Source: Bacteroidota bacterium
GTDB taxonomy: Bacteria; Bacteroidota; Bacteroidia; 2-12-FULL-35-15
Direction: 5' to 3'
NCBI GenBank assembly: GCA_947466965.1
Contig: CANIFU010000008.1
Location: forward strand, 1 to 64,000
DNA: 64,000 bases
Position numbers and translations under genes: made by a program. This document shows, piece after piece, positions 35,569 to 44,444 of this stretch (positions are counted from its first letter, which is position 1; every line of letters begins with the position of its first letter). The notes beneath the pieces are model-generated. The model saw only the letters and a program-made list of their open reading frames with translations. It did no database searches and was not told the origin of the DNA.

Positions 35569-37233
35569 ATGAATAAATTGGCGGTAGCGAAAACAACAAG
35601 CGCTAAAGATGAACTAACTGAAGTAACCATTTTTAATCAGTTCGGAAAAGGAAAAGAATTAAAAAGTAGCCGAACAAATAACTGCGTAATCTATACAAGG
35701 GTTTCAAGCAGGGAACAGGAACTTGGATATAGTTTGGATACACAGCGAAAAGATTGCGAGGAGTTCGCCCGAAAAAACAATTACAGTGTTTTAGGATTCT
35801 TCGGAGGAACATATGAAAGTGCAAAAACGGACGAGCGTAAAGAGTTTAACCGGATGCTTCAATTCTGTAAACGCTCAAAAGAAAAGATAACCTACATTGT
35901 TGTTCACATGGTGGATAGGTTTTCACGATCAGGAGCAAACGCTATATACATCAAGGATCAGTTAAAATCCACAGGAATTTATATAATGTCTGTAAAACAA
36001 CCTGTTGATGTAACAACTTCCAGCGGAGACTTTCAGCAAAACATTCAGATTATATTTTCTCATTATGATAATCAAGTGAGAAGAGAAAAATGTGTTGCCG
36101 GAATTTTAGAAGCATTGAATAGAGGTGAATGGTGTCATGCAGCACCAAGAGGATACGACTCGATAAAAATAAATGGCAAAAGAAAGCTGGTTGTAAATGC
36201 AGAAGGCAAACTTTTGCGAAAAGCATTTTTGTGGAAAGCGAATGAAGGCATTAGTAATGAGGAATGCATGAAGCGATTAAACGATCTTGGTATGAAGATT
36301 ATTAATCAGAGCATGTCGAACATTTTTAAAAATCCTTTTTATTGCGGATTGATGGCGCACAATTTACTCGAAGGGAAATTGGTAGATGGCAATCACGAAA
36401 AACTTATTTCAAAGGAAATATTTTTGAAAGTAAATGATTTGCAAAACAAAAATCCACATGGCTATAAAGTAGATTCCGATCAGGGCGAACTTCCATTGAA
36501 ATTATTCTTCCGTTGCAAGACCTGCGGGAACGGATTAACGGGCTATATGGTAAAAAAGAAGAAGATTTGGTATTACAAATGCCGTATCAAGGGCTGTTGC
36601 AATAACAAATCCGTAAAAGACCTGCACGAAAAGTTTGATGAGATCATATCGCATTTTACGCTTCAGCCCGAATTCCTGCCTTTACTAAAGGAACAAATGC
36701 TGTTGACCATAGAAAGTCTGAATAAAGAAAATGAAGCCAACAGCAAGCGTTTAAAAGCCGATTATGAGGACTTAAACCGAAAGATTGAACGCACCGAAGA
36801 GCGCTACATGAACGAGGAAATAGCCCAAGACCTATTCGTAAAATACGCTGAAAAATACAAACTCGAAAGGCTCGAATTACTCAGGAAAATGCGGGAATCT
36901 GAAAGTAGCAGTTCGAACCACGAAGATGCGGTGGATTTGGCGCTCAATTATGCCGTAAATCTCACTAAAATGTGGCATTCCGGGGATTTTATAAAGAAGC
37001 AAAGATTACAGTATTTCTTGTTTCCAGAAGGGTTGACCTATAACAAGCAAAATGACGAAGTTCGAACCACCAAGTATAATTCAGTATTTCTCTGGATTGC
37101 CTATAAACAAAAGGAACTTGAGGGCAATAAAAAAGGGATAGTCAGTCTTGGACTTGACTATCCCACTTGGGTGGTACCCACTGGGATCGAACCAGTGACA
37201 CAAGGATTTTCAGTCCTTTGCTCTACCAACTGA
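35569..37233 (+). CDS. Large serine recombinase whose 3' end runs into tRNA-Phe
   Basis: 554 aa. Resolvase catalytic domain: Ser in CVIYTRVSSREQ (Ser46 or Ser47), MVDRFSRSGANA, then a recombinase domain (GILEALNRGEWCHAAPRGYD), a zinc ribbon (FFRCKTCGNGL, YYKCRIKGCC) and a coiled coil (about 375-440). It integrates or excises DNA by site-specific serine recombination. An SD-like AAGGAG precedes the ATG. The last residues are not recombinase-like: GIVSLGLDYPTW is the tRNA terminator hairpin read through, and VVPTGIEPVTQGFSVLCSTN is the antisense of the tRNA-Phe gene. The stop codon lies inside the tRNA. This suggests the attachment site lies within the tRNA gene. Confidence 0.9.
   Translation: MNKLAVAKTTSAKDELTEVTIFNQFGKGKELKSSRTNNCVIYTRVSSREQELGYSLDTQRKDCEEFARKNNYSVLGFFGGTYESAKTDERKEFNRMLQFCKRSKEKITYIVVHMVDRFSRSGANAIYIKDQLKSTGIYIMSVKQPVDVTTSSGDFQQNIQIIFSHYDNQVRREKCVAGILEALNRGEWCHAAPRGYDSIKINGKRKLVVNAEGKLLRKAFLWKANEGISNEECMKRLNDLGMKIINQSMSNIFKNPFYCGLMAHNLLEGKLVDGNHEKLISKEIFLKVNDLQNKNPHGYKVDSDQGELPLKLFFRCKTCGNGLTGYMVKKKKIWYYKCRIKGCCNNKSVKDLHEKFDEIISHFTLQPEFLPLLKEQMLLTIESLNKENEANSKRLKADYEDLNRKIERTEERYMNEEIAQDLFVKYAEKYKLERLELLRKMRESESSSSNHEDAVDLALNYAVNLTKMWHSGDFIKKQRLQYFLFPEGLTYNKQNDEVRTTKYNSVFLWIAYKQKELEGNKKGIVSLGLDYPTWVVPTGIEPVTQGFSVLCSTN
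37135..37163 (-). terminator. Terminator of tRNA-Phe
   Basis: GGGATAGTCA and TGACTATCCC form a 10-bp stem, followed on the minus strand by six T. It ends 9 bp from the 3' end of tRNA-Phe and lies inside the recombinase ORF. Confidence 0.7.
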
Positions 37234-37244
37234 GCTAGGGTACC
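37172..37244 (-). tRNA. tRNA-Phe (GAA)
   Basis: Read on the minus strand: acceptor arms GGTACCC/GGGTACC pair fully, D-arm GCTC..GAGC, anticodon stem AAGGA/TCCTT with loop CTGAAAA (anticodon GAA), T-arm ACTGG/CCAGT with loop TTCGATC, discriminator A. The CCA end is not encoded. 73 nt, intact. Its 3' two-thirds are overlapped by the antisense recombinase ORF. Confidence 0.95.
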
Positions 37245-37337
37245 AGCTCCTTATAATTGGAGGGCAAATGTAAACATTATTTCTATTTCTCAAAAAAATA
37301 TTTCTCAATTCCTTCGCTTTATTTGTAGTTTTGTGAT

Positions 37338-38072
37338 ATGCAATTAGTTATAGATATAGGAAACACGCGTGTAAAGGCTGCAATCTTCGAAAATAAGGTA
37401 CTCATCCATTTTTTTGTCTTTGATTCTACACATGAACTCCTCCATTCGAGTGTTTTTGAAAAGTATGCTATAAACGAATGCATATTATCTTCTGTTGTTA
37501 ATGAAATAGAGCCTTTCATTGCTCTATTGAAAGAAAAAGTAAAGGTGTTGTCCTTTACAGCTGATACACTTACACCTGTTAAAAATTTGTATCAAACAGC
37601 ACATTCTCTAGGTAGCGACCGTTTAGCCGGTGCCGTAGGAGGTAATTTGTTATACCCGAATAAAAATGTGCTAGTGATCGATTGCGGTACCTGTATCAAA
37701 TACAATTTTGTAACAATAAAAAATGAATACATTGGTGGGGCAATATCTCCCGGTTTGAAGATGCGGTTAAACGCAATGCATACTTTTACATCTCGTTTGC
37801 CGTTATTAACTGTTGATCAGTTGTTTGATACATTTATAGCCACCAACTCGAATGATAGCATTTTGTCGGGAGCTCTATTGGGCGCTGTTGCTGAAATAGA
37901 TGGCTTTATTGACCAATATAAAAAACGGTACCCGGATATAAATGTTGTTTTAACAGGTGGAGACGTTAATTTTTTTGAGAAACGGTTAAAAAACAGCATC
38001 TTTGCAGACCAAAATATAATCCTCAAAGGATTGAACGAAATTTTAGATTACAATTTAAATCGTATTAAGTGA
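37338..38072 (+). CDS. coaX: Type III pantothenate kinase
   Basis: 244 aa. Catalyses ATP-dependent phosphorylation of pantothenate, the first step of coenzyme A synthesis. The ASKHA-fold motifs are clear: phosphate-1 MQLVIDIGNTRVKAAIF, GSDRLAGAVGG, VIDCGTCIKYNF with the catalytic-type Asp, and GGAISPGLKMR. Length is normal for CoaX, and no C-terminal fusion is seen. Cytoplasmic. Its stop overlaps a GTG that the track uses for the next gene. It opens a plus-strand run of envelope genes. Confidence 0.95.
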   Translation: MQLVIDIGNTRVKAAIFENKVLIHFFVFDSTHELLHSSVFEKYAINECILSSVVNEIEPFIALLKEKVKVLSFTADTLTPVKNLYQTAHSLGSDRLAGAVGGNLLYPNKNVLVIDCGTCIKYNFVTIKNEYIGGAISPGLKMRLNAMHTFTSRLPLLTVDQLFDTFIATNSNDSILSGALLGAVAEIDGFIDQYKKRYPDINVVLTGGDVNFFEKRLKNSIFADQNIILKGLNEILDYNLNRIK

Positions 38073-38077
38073 TAAAG

Positions 38078-39607
38078 ATGTACCTCAGCAAGTCGAATAC
38101 TATAAGATCAATCGCCATCCTATTTTTATTATTTTCCTCTTTGTTCTTTTTGAACACAGCTGCTTTCGCTCAAACAACGAGCTCTCCATATTCCCGTTAC
38201 GGAATTGGTGAAATAGGAGGAAAAGGTTTTGGGCAAGGTTTTGCATTGGGTGGTACCTATATCGCCATGCAGAATGATTCGGTTCAGATGTTTTTTATCA
38301 ATAATGGAAATCCTGCTTCGTATACCAATATGCGTTTGGTGACTGCCGAATTAGGTGCAAATTACAATCGTGTTCAGTTGGAAAGTGCCGCTGCTAAAAC
38401 AACAATTAATAATGCTTCATTAGCTTATATTTCTCTTGCTTTTCCTATCAAAAAATGGTGGGGAGCAAGTGTTGGCTTAGTTCCTTTTAGTGCTGTTGGT
38501 TACAAAGTTTCGGATGAGCAAGTTATTACCAATGTCGGAACAGTGAATTATTTATACGAAGGTACTGGTGGTATCAATCAGGTTTATTTTGGAAACGGAT
38601 TAAAACCCTTGTATAATTTACCTCGCAAATATCAGCAGTCTTCTAAATACGCAACTTTACGTTCGTTAAAGCGAATAGATAATACATTGAAATCCTGTCA
38701 TGAATTGTTTGCCGATAACCAAGAGCTTCGTAAAGCGCTGAACAGAAAAAAATTCCTTCAAAGTTTATCTTTGGGTGTCAATGCATCTTATCTTTTTGGT
38801 AATATGGAAAACACAAGACGCTCTATTTTTCCTGCGAGCATCTTCGCTTTTAATACAAGAGTAGGAACAAACACGCGTGTGGATGGTTTATACTTTGATT
38901 ATGGAATGCAGATGGCCTATGTTATTGATTCGGTTTCATATAAAGATAAAGCGGATACATGCCGACCAGTAAAATACCGCGATCTGAAAGAAAATGTGAA
39001 AGTATTGTTCGGAATAACGTTCGCTTCTCAAACATCAATGGGTTCAAGTATTGATAGTGTTTCCTACAGTTATTTCAATAATTCTGTTGGTAACGAAATT
39101 ATAAAAGATACGATTGAAAATACGCAAGGTACAAAAGGAAAAATCACTTTACCGCTTTCTTTTGGTTTTGGAATTGGTTTCAAGAAAGGCGATAAATGGC
39201 TTATAGCCGCCGATTTTGCTTTTCAGAATTGGAGTTCTTACAGTTCTTTCGGACAATCACAGGAATTAAAAAATAGCATGCGTACTTCTATAGGAGCGCA
39301 GTTCATTCCGGATCCTCGTCCAAATGCTAGCTATCTAAAACGTGTACATTACCGTTTGGGTCTGCGTTACATGCAAACTGCGCTTGAATTAAAAAATACA
39401 CCTCTGAATGAATACGGATTCGTTATTGGTTTTGGTTTTCCTGTAGGGAGAAGTTTTATTTTACAAAATTTTTCGATGGTAAATATCGGTGCGGAATTAG
39501 GACAGAGAGGTACAGTTACAAACGGACTCATCAAAGAAAATTATTTGAAAGTGTCTATCGGATTTACTATTAACGACAGATGGTTTCAAAAGCCAAAATT
39601 TGATTAA
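38078..39607 (+). CDS. Outer-membrane beta-barrel protein, function unknown
   Basis: I prefer the ATG at 38078 (MYLSKSNTIRSIAILF) over the track's GTG at 38069; 509 aa. The signal peptide ends near TAAFAQTTSSPYSRYGIGE, a mature start typical of Bacteroidota outer-membrane proteins. The rest is amphipathic strands rich in G and aromatic residues, ending FTINDRWFQKPKFD. Similar to FadL/PorV-type membrane proteins in layout, but I cannot assign a substrate. It lies between coaX and lptC, an arrangement that suggests envelope function. Confidence 0.75.
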   Translation: MYLSKSNTIRSIAILFLLFSSLFFLNTAAFAQTTSSPYSRYGIGEIGGKGFGQGFALGGTYIAMQNDSVQMFFINNGNPASYTNMRLVTAELGANYNRVQLESAAAKTTINNASLAYISLAFPIKKWWGASVGLVPFSAVGYKVSDEQVITNVGTVNYLYEGTGGINQVYFGNGLKPLYNLPRKYQQSSKYATLRSLKRIDNTLKSCHELFADNQELRKALNRKKFLQSLSLGVNASYLFGNMENTRRSIFPASIFAFNTRVGTNTRVDGLYFDYGMQMAYVIDSVSYKDKADTCRPVKYRDLKENVKVLFGITFASQTSMGSSIDSVSYSYFNNSVGNEIIKDTIENTQGTKGKITLPLSFGFGIGFKKGDKWLIAADFAFQNWSSYSSFGQSQELKNSMRTSIGAQFIPDPRPNASYLKRVHYRLGLRYMQTALELKNTPLNEYGFVIGFGFPVGRSFILQNFSMVNIGAELGQRGTVTNGLIKENYLKVSIGFTINDRWFQKPKFD

Positions 39608-39747
39608 TTCCTCGGCGGTTTTCAGATTGTTTCGCTTGTCAATGAGCAACATGAAGCGATTCTTCACATCAATAAAATTGCTTTGTAAATCCCATTGATG
39701 TCCTAATAAAAATTATCCTTAAATTAGCCGCACAGTTCGCTGTTATA

Positions 39748-40344
39748 ATGAAAAATATTTTACTTTATATTCTTGTTTCTTTCCCTTTATTCTTCACTTC
39801 CTGTGAGAATGATATTGATGTTGTGAATTCCATTACTTCAGCAACAGAAAAAAAATTACCGCTCGAGTCAAGTAAAAATGTGGAATTTTTATATAGCGAT
39901 TCTGCCATTGTTCGGGCTAAATTAATTGCTCCGCAAATTGATCGGTACGCAGGACAAAAACCATATCTCGAATTACCCAAAGGAATGAACATTATTTTTT
40001 ACCAATCAACAAAAAAGGAGCAAACAACGTTAACTGCTAATTATGGAATTGGTTTTGATAGTGGAAACGGTTTGATGGAAAAGATGGAAGCAAAAGGAAA
40101 TGTAATTGTTGTTAACGAAAAAGGAGAGAAATTAAATACGGAACACCTGATCTGGAATGCCACAACAAAAAAAATATACACCGATGATTTTGTGAAAATA
40201 ACTACAAAAGATCAAGTGATCTGGGGTGATGGTATGGAAGCTGATCAAGATTTTTCGGAATACCAGATAAAAAATGTAAAAGGAGAAATAGACATTAAAG
40301 ATGCAGATCTAACTCCTGATAAAAACAAAAAAAATAAAAAATGA
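39748..40344 (+). CDS. lptC: LPS export periplasmic lipoprotein LptC
   Basis: 198 aa. Lipoprotein signal with Cys19 in FFTSCEND; LptC/OstA-like beta-jellyroll strands follow (VEFLYSDSAIVRAKLIAP, NGLMEKMEAKGNVIVVNEKG, LIWNATTKKIYTDDFVKI). LptC bridges the LptB2FG extractor and LptA in transporting LPS from the inner to the outer membrane. Bacteroidota versions are lipoproteins, as here, instead of bitopic proteins. The next gene overlaps its stop by ATGA. The other lpt genes are not in the window. Confidence 0.9.
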   Translation: MKNILLYILVSFPLFFTSCENDIDVVNSITSATEKKLPLESSKNVEFLYSDSAIVRAKLIAPQIDRYAGQKPYLELPKGMNIIFYQSTKKEQTTLTANYGIGFDSGNGLMEKMEAKGNVIVVNEKGEKLNTEHLIWNATTKKIYTDDFVKITTKDQVIWGDGMEADQDFSEYQIKNVKGEIDIKDADLTPDKNKKNKK

Positions 40345-40556
40345 ATAAAACATTTAGAATATTAGAACTTGTATGGCTCTTTATGGGCTGTATTGGTGTG
40401 ATTATGTGTGCGTTTTCAATAATAAGCGGTGATAACAGAGGGTCAATTTATTTCCTCGTCTTCACATTTGCCTGCGGATTGATGTATGCCGTAAGACGTA
40501 AACAACGTATGAAGTTTGAAGCTTCCCTGAAACAAAAAGAAGAACAAAAAAAATAA
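40341..40556 (+). CDS. Small two-span membrane protein
   Basis: 71 aa. Two hydrophobic helices (about 8-28 and 35-52; LVWLFMGCIGVIMCAFSII and IYFLVFTFACGLMYAVR) with a basic C-terminal tail (RKQRMKFEASLKQKEEQKK). It overlaps lptC by 4 bp and lies 3 bp before the CBS-domain gene, so it is inside one operon. No recognised family; position suggests an envelope-related role. Confidence 0.7.
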   Translation: MNKTFRILELVWLFMGCIGVIMCAFSIISGDNRGSIYFLVFTFACGLMYAVRRKQRMKFEASLKQKEEQKK

Positions 40557-40559
40557 GAA

Positions 40560-41831
40560 GTGGAAAGTACCATCATCATTTTAATTGCAATGCTTGCTTC
40601 CGCATTTTTTTCGGGTCTCGAGATTGCGTTCATTACTTCCAATAAATTGAGGATCGAGCTTGAAAATAAACAAGGAAATTTCTCTGCAAAAATATTATCT
40701 CATTTCAATAAATATCCTTCCCGCTATTTGGGAACCATGCTGCTCGGAAATAATATTGCACTCGTGATTTTTGGAATTTATATGGATGAACGATTGGAAG
40801 GTTTTTTAGAACAATTTATTTCTCATGAATATAAAATATTGATCTTGCTGATCTCTACTTTTCTTTCTACCATGCTCATCTTGATCACCGCAGAATTTTT
40901 GCCAAAAAATTTATTTAGGATTAACCCTAACAAAACACTTACCTTATTTGCATTTCCTTTAACCATCGTCTATGGTCTTTTGTATCCCGTTGTAATGGTT
41001 ACGATCGGCTTTTCTGAATTTATTCTCAAAAAACTATTCCGATTGAAAATTGAAAATGAGAATGCTGCATTTACCATGATCGACCTCGATAATTATGTAA
41101 GAGAAGGTACTTCTTCTTCTGTGGAGAAAAAAGCGGAAATGGATCATGAGATTCAGATCTTTCAGAATGCGCTGGATTTTTCTAGTGTGAAAGCGAGGGA
41201 ATGTATGATCCCACGAACAGAAATTATTGCTTTGGATGTAAATGAATCCATCAGTGTTTTAAAACAAAAATTTATTTCATCGCGCCTTTCCAAAATATTA
41301 ATTTATGCCGATAGTATCGATAATATTATTGGTTATGTGTATTCAAAAGAATTATTTAAAAGTCCCGAAAGCATAAAAAGTATTCTCCTGCCCGTAAGTA
41401 TTGTTCCCGAATCGATGGCTGCAAGTGAAGTACTTACAGTATTTATTCAGCAGCATAAAAGTATTGCTGTTGTTGTTGATGAATTTGGTGGCACATCCGG
41501 CATGTTGACAATGGAAGATGTAATGGAAGAGATATTCGGAGAGATAGAGGATGAACACGATAAAGAAGAAATGACCGAAAAGCAACTCTCTGACCATGAA
41601 TTTATTTTTTCTGCTCGTTTAGAAACCGATTACATCAATAAAAAATACAATCTCAATTTACCCATCCTTGATAATGTTGAAACATTGGGCGGATTGATCA
41701 TGCATTACCATGAAAGCATCCCTCATTTTCAAGCCGAAATAAGAATCGAAAACTTTTTATTTACCATAATTGCCGTCACTAGAACCCGAATAGAACAGGT
41801 GAATTTAACGATTCAAAACCCAAATGTCTGA
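40560..41831 (+). CDS. CNNM/CorC-family transporter-associated protein (HlyC/CorC)
   Basis: 423 aa, GTG start (MESTIIILIAMLASAFFSGLE). DUF21/CNNM membrane domain with three or four helices, including ITAEFLPKNLFRINPNK, then two CBS domains (ARECMIPRTEIIALDVNES, IAVVVDEFGGTSGMLTMEDVMEEIFGEI) and a C-terminal CorC_HlyC domain. The family is linked to magnesium/cobalt efflux or ion homeostasis; the older name hemolysin is misleading. GldE of the gliding cluster belongs to the same family, but no gliding genes are adjacent. It is 3 bp from the small membrane protein gene. Inner membrane. Confidence 0.9.
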   Translation: MESTIIILIAMLASAFFSGLEIAFITSNKLRIELENKQGNFSAKILSHFNKYPSRYLGTMLLGNNIALVIFGIYMDERLEGFLEQFISHEYKILILLISTFLSTMLILITAEFLPKNLFRINPNKTLTLFAFPLTIVYGLLYPVVMVTIGFSEFILKKLFRLKIENENAAFTMIDLDNYVREGTSSSVEKKAEMDHEIQIFQNALDFSSVKARECMIPRTEIIALDVNESISVLKQKFISSRLSKILIYADSIDNIIGYVYSKELFKSPESIKSILLPVSIVPESMAASEVLTVFIQQHKSIAVVVDEFGGTSGMLTMEDVMEEIFGEIEDEHDKEEMTEKQLSDHEFIFSARLETDYINKKYNLNLPILDNVETLGGLIMHYHESIPHFQAEIRIENFLFTIIAVTRTRIEQVNLTIQNPNV

Positions 41832-41871
41832 TAATCAGAACTTTGATTTAAAAAACCTTTTACCTAAAAAC

Positions 41872-41902
41872 TTTTAAGATTTCGCTAAGAATCTTATATT
41901 TG
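41872..41902 (+). promoter_or_regulatory. Putative promoter of the PpiD/SurA-like gene
   Basis: TTTT, a 19-nt spacer and TATATTTG match the Bacteroidota -33/-7 layout, 68 bp before the start codon. Confidence 0.55.
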
Positions 41903-41970
41903 CAACCCTATTAATTAATTCGGATTAACCAATTGGTTTTCGGGGAAAAACAAAAACAAAAAATAAATAT

Positions 41971-44169
41971 ATGAGTACTTTAGAAAGTTTGCGTAAGCGT
42001 TCAGGCCTTTTGGTCGCAATTGTAGGTTTGGCATTGTTGGCATTTGTATTAACCAGTTTGTTTGAAGGCGGTAATTCTATGTTTGGCAGCAATGATACTG
42101 CTGTAGGAGAAATAGCTGGAAACACAATCGATATCAATGTTTTTAAAAACAAAGTAGATGCAGCTGTTGAAACGCAGAAACGTAACAGTCAGAAAGCATC
42201 TCTTACTGCTGAAGAGACAGATGGTATTGTTCAACAGGTTTGGAATCAAATGATCAACGAGCAGGTAATGGTAAAGGAATATGAGAAATTAGGAATTTCT
42301 ATTTCTGATGAAGAATTATATGATTTGATGGTGACGCACCCGCACTCTGCTTTAGTAAGAAATTTAAGTGATCCTCAATCTGGTAAAGTATCTCCTATGT
42401 TCGCTGATCCTAAAACGGGAGAAGTTAGTTCGGCGAAGATCCGTGAGTTCACCCAGGCAATGACTGATGAACAGGAAGTACAGTGGATGCAGTTAGAAGA
42501 ATATGTACGTCAGGTTCGTGTGATAGAAAAATATAATAACCTTATCAAAAAAGGATTGTATGTTACTACTTCAGCAGCAAAGCGTGACTATTTAGCTCAA
42601 AATAATTTATCTTCTATCAGATATGTTTTAAAAAATTACAAACTTTTAGCTGATAGTACCATTAAGCCAACCGATGAAGAATTAAATGCCTACTATACAG
42701 CCCATCAGAATTCATACAAGCAAGAAGCTTCTCGTGTTTTGGAATATATAACATACGATATTGTTCCTTCACAGGAGGATATCGCTGAAGCAAAGTTAAG
42801 AATGCAGAAAGTAGCGGACGATTTTAAAGGCGCGAAATCATTTACCGAAGATTCTACACTCATCATTGCTGAATCTGAAACGCGTAATTTCGATCAGTCT
42901 TTTCACATTGCGGGAACCTTATCTTCATTTATTGATACAGCAATTTTTAAGGCTGAAGTAGGAACTGTAATGGGACCATATGAAGAAAATGGAGCGTTGA
43001 AAGTATCTAAATTATTGGCAACAAAAATGTCTGCTGATTCAGCTAAAGTTCGTCATATTCTTGTTGGATATAAAGATTCCGGTGCCTCTCAAACAATTTC
43101 ACGTACAAAAGTACAAGCAAAATCAATGGCCGACAGTTTGTTGGGAGAACTTAAAAAGGGTGGAAAATTTGTTGATTTCGTAGAAAAATTTTCTGACGAT
43201 GGCGGTAAAAAAATGCCTCCAAATAAAAAGGAAGGCGAAGAATACATGGGTAAAGGCGGTGACTACGGTTGGTTAAATGCGAGCAGTGGTTTTGTTGAAC
43301 CTTTTAAAAATGCCGGTTTGGATGGTAAGAAAGGTGACCTCGTAATTGTTGAATCTCAGTTCGGATATCACATCATTGAAGTGTTGGATACTAAAGGTTC
43401 TCAAAAGAAAGTTCAGGTTGGTACTATCGAAGCTCGTAATGAAGCCAGCAGCAAAACCAAGCAAATGATTTATTCGTTAGCGAATGATTTCTCTGGAAAA
43501 AACACAACAAACGAGTTGTTCCAAAAAGCTGTTGTTGACCAGAAATTAAACAAACGTGTTACAGAAAAATTAAAGGAAAACGATAAAACAATTGCTGGAA
43601 TAGATTCTCCTAAACCTTTAATCCGTTGGGCTTACGAAAATAAATTAGGAACAGTTTCTGAACCTCAGGAATATGGTGATAAATATATTATTGCTGTGAT
43701 TACTGATGTGAGAGAAAAAGGAATTGCTCCTTTGGAACAAGTAAAAGATGTAGTTGCTGCAAAAGTAATTCAGGATAAAAAAGCGGAGATCTTTACAAAA
43801 GAATTTACTGCTGCAATGGCAGGAAATGCAAACATAGATGGAATTGCTGCTTCTATGAAATTGGCAGTTGAACAAGCACAAAATGTTAACTTTATGACGA
43901 ATCAAATACCCGGCTCTTCAAGTGAGCCAGCGGTAATGGGTGCTGTTTCCGTTCAGAAAGCCAAAACAATGAGCAAGCCAATTGCGGGTAAAGAAGGTGT
44001 ATTTGTTGTGTTTGTTGAATCCGTTACGGATGCAACTGCTCTGAAAGAATATAGCGGTCCTCAAAAAGCACAAATGCAGAGTATTCAACCACGTGTTGAT
44101 TATGAAGTATTCAATGCTTTAAAAGAAAACGCTAACATCATCGAACACCTTACGAAGTTCGGTTATTAA
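41971..44169 (+). CDS. PpiD/SurA-like periplasmic peptidyl-prolyl isomerase
   Basis: 732 aa. N-terminal membrane anchor (GLLVAIVGLALLAFVLTSLF) then a SurA_N-type chaperone region (VWNQMINEQVMVKEYEKLGI, ISDEELYDLMVTHP). A parvulin (PpiC) rotamase domain lies at about 345-470 (AKVRHILVGYKDSG, FVDFVEKFSDDGG, QFGYHIIEVL). A second, degenerate rotamase-like part follows. Layout is that of PpiD: a membrane-tethered chaperone that helps exported and outer-membrane proteins fold in the periplasm. It has its own promoter and a strong terminator. Full length. Confidence 0.88.
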   Translation: MSTLESLRKRSGLLVAIVGLALLAFVLTSLFEGGNSMFGSNDTAVGEIAGNTIDINVFKNKVDAAVETQKRNSQKASLTAEETDGIVQQVWNQMINEQVMVKEYEKLGISISDEELYDLMVTHPHSALVRNLSDPQSGKVSPMFADPKTGEVSSAKIREFTQAMTDEQEVQWMQLEEYVRQVRVIEKYNNLIKKGLYVTTSAAKRDYLAQNNLSSIRYVLKNYKLLADSTIKPTDEELNAYYTAHQNSYKQEASRVLEYITYDIVPSQEDIAEAKLRMQKVADDFKGAKSFTEDSTLIIAESETRNFDQSFHIAGTLSSFIDTAIFKAEVGTVMGPYEENGALKVSKLLATKMSADSAKVRHILVGYKDSGASQTISRTKVQAKSMADSLLGELKKGGKFVDFVEKFSDDGGKKMPPNKKEGEEYMGKGGDYGWLNASSGFVEPFKNAGLDGKKGDLVIVESQFGYHIIEVLDTKGSQKKVQVGTIEARNEASSKTKQMIYSLANDFSGKNTTNELFQKAVVDQKLNKRVTEKLKENDKTIAGIDSPKPLIRWAYENKLGTVSEPQEYGDKYIIAVITDVREKGIAPLEQVKDVVAAKVIQDKKAEIFTKEFTAAMAGNANIDGIAASMKLAVEQAQNVNFMTNQIPGSSSEPAVMGAVSVQKAKTMSKPIAGKEGVFVVFVESVTDATALKEYSGPQKAQMQSIQPRVDYEVFNALKENANIIEHLTKFGY

Positions 44170-44187
44170 AAATTAGTTATCAGTTTT

Positions 44188-44219
44188 AAAAAGGCTTCCA
44201 AAAACGGAAGCCTTTTTTT
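44188..44219 (+). terminator. Terminator after the PpiD-like gene
   Basis: AAAAAGGCTTCC, loop AAAAAC, GGAAGCCTTTTT: a 12-bp stem followed by more T, 18 bp past the stop. Confidence 0.9.
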
Positions 44220-44444
44220 GCATTAGTATCCCAGCTTTTTTGTTGAGCGAAGACAAAACATTCCAGGCTTTCTCCTCTTTTTGTTTTTATTGATTTTATT
44301 TCAGCTTTGATTTTAAAATTATTTTTTAAAATAATATGATCTATCAAAAATATAAATGCAACGCATCGTCGTTGATATGTTGGAAGTAAAAAATTAAAAC
44401 CCAATTGAACAAGAAAAAGGGGAATGAAAAAGGAGGAAAGAGTG

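Noticed and set aside
30252-37233. Prophage
   Set aside because: No capsid, portal, terminase, tail or lysis genes; only a recombinase and small orphan genes, so an island or small mobile element fits better.
37326-37333. TAGTTTTG promoter element before coaX
   Set aside because: It ends only 4 bp before the start codon, which would give a leaderless transcript, and the -33 element is weak.
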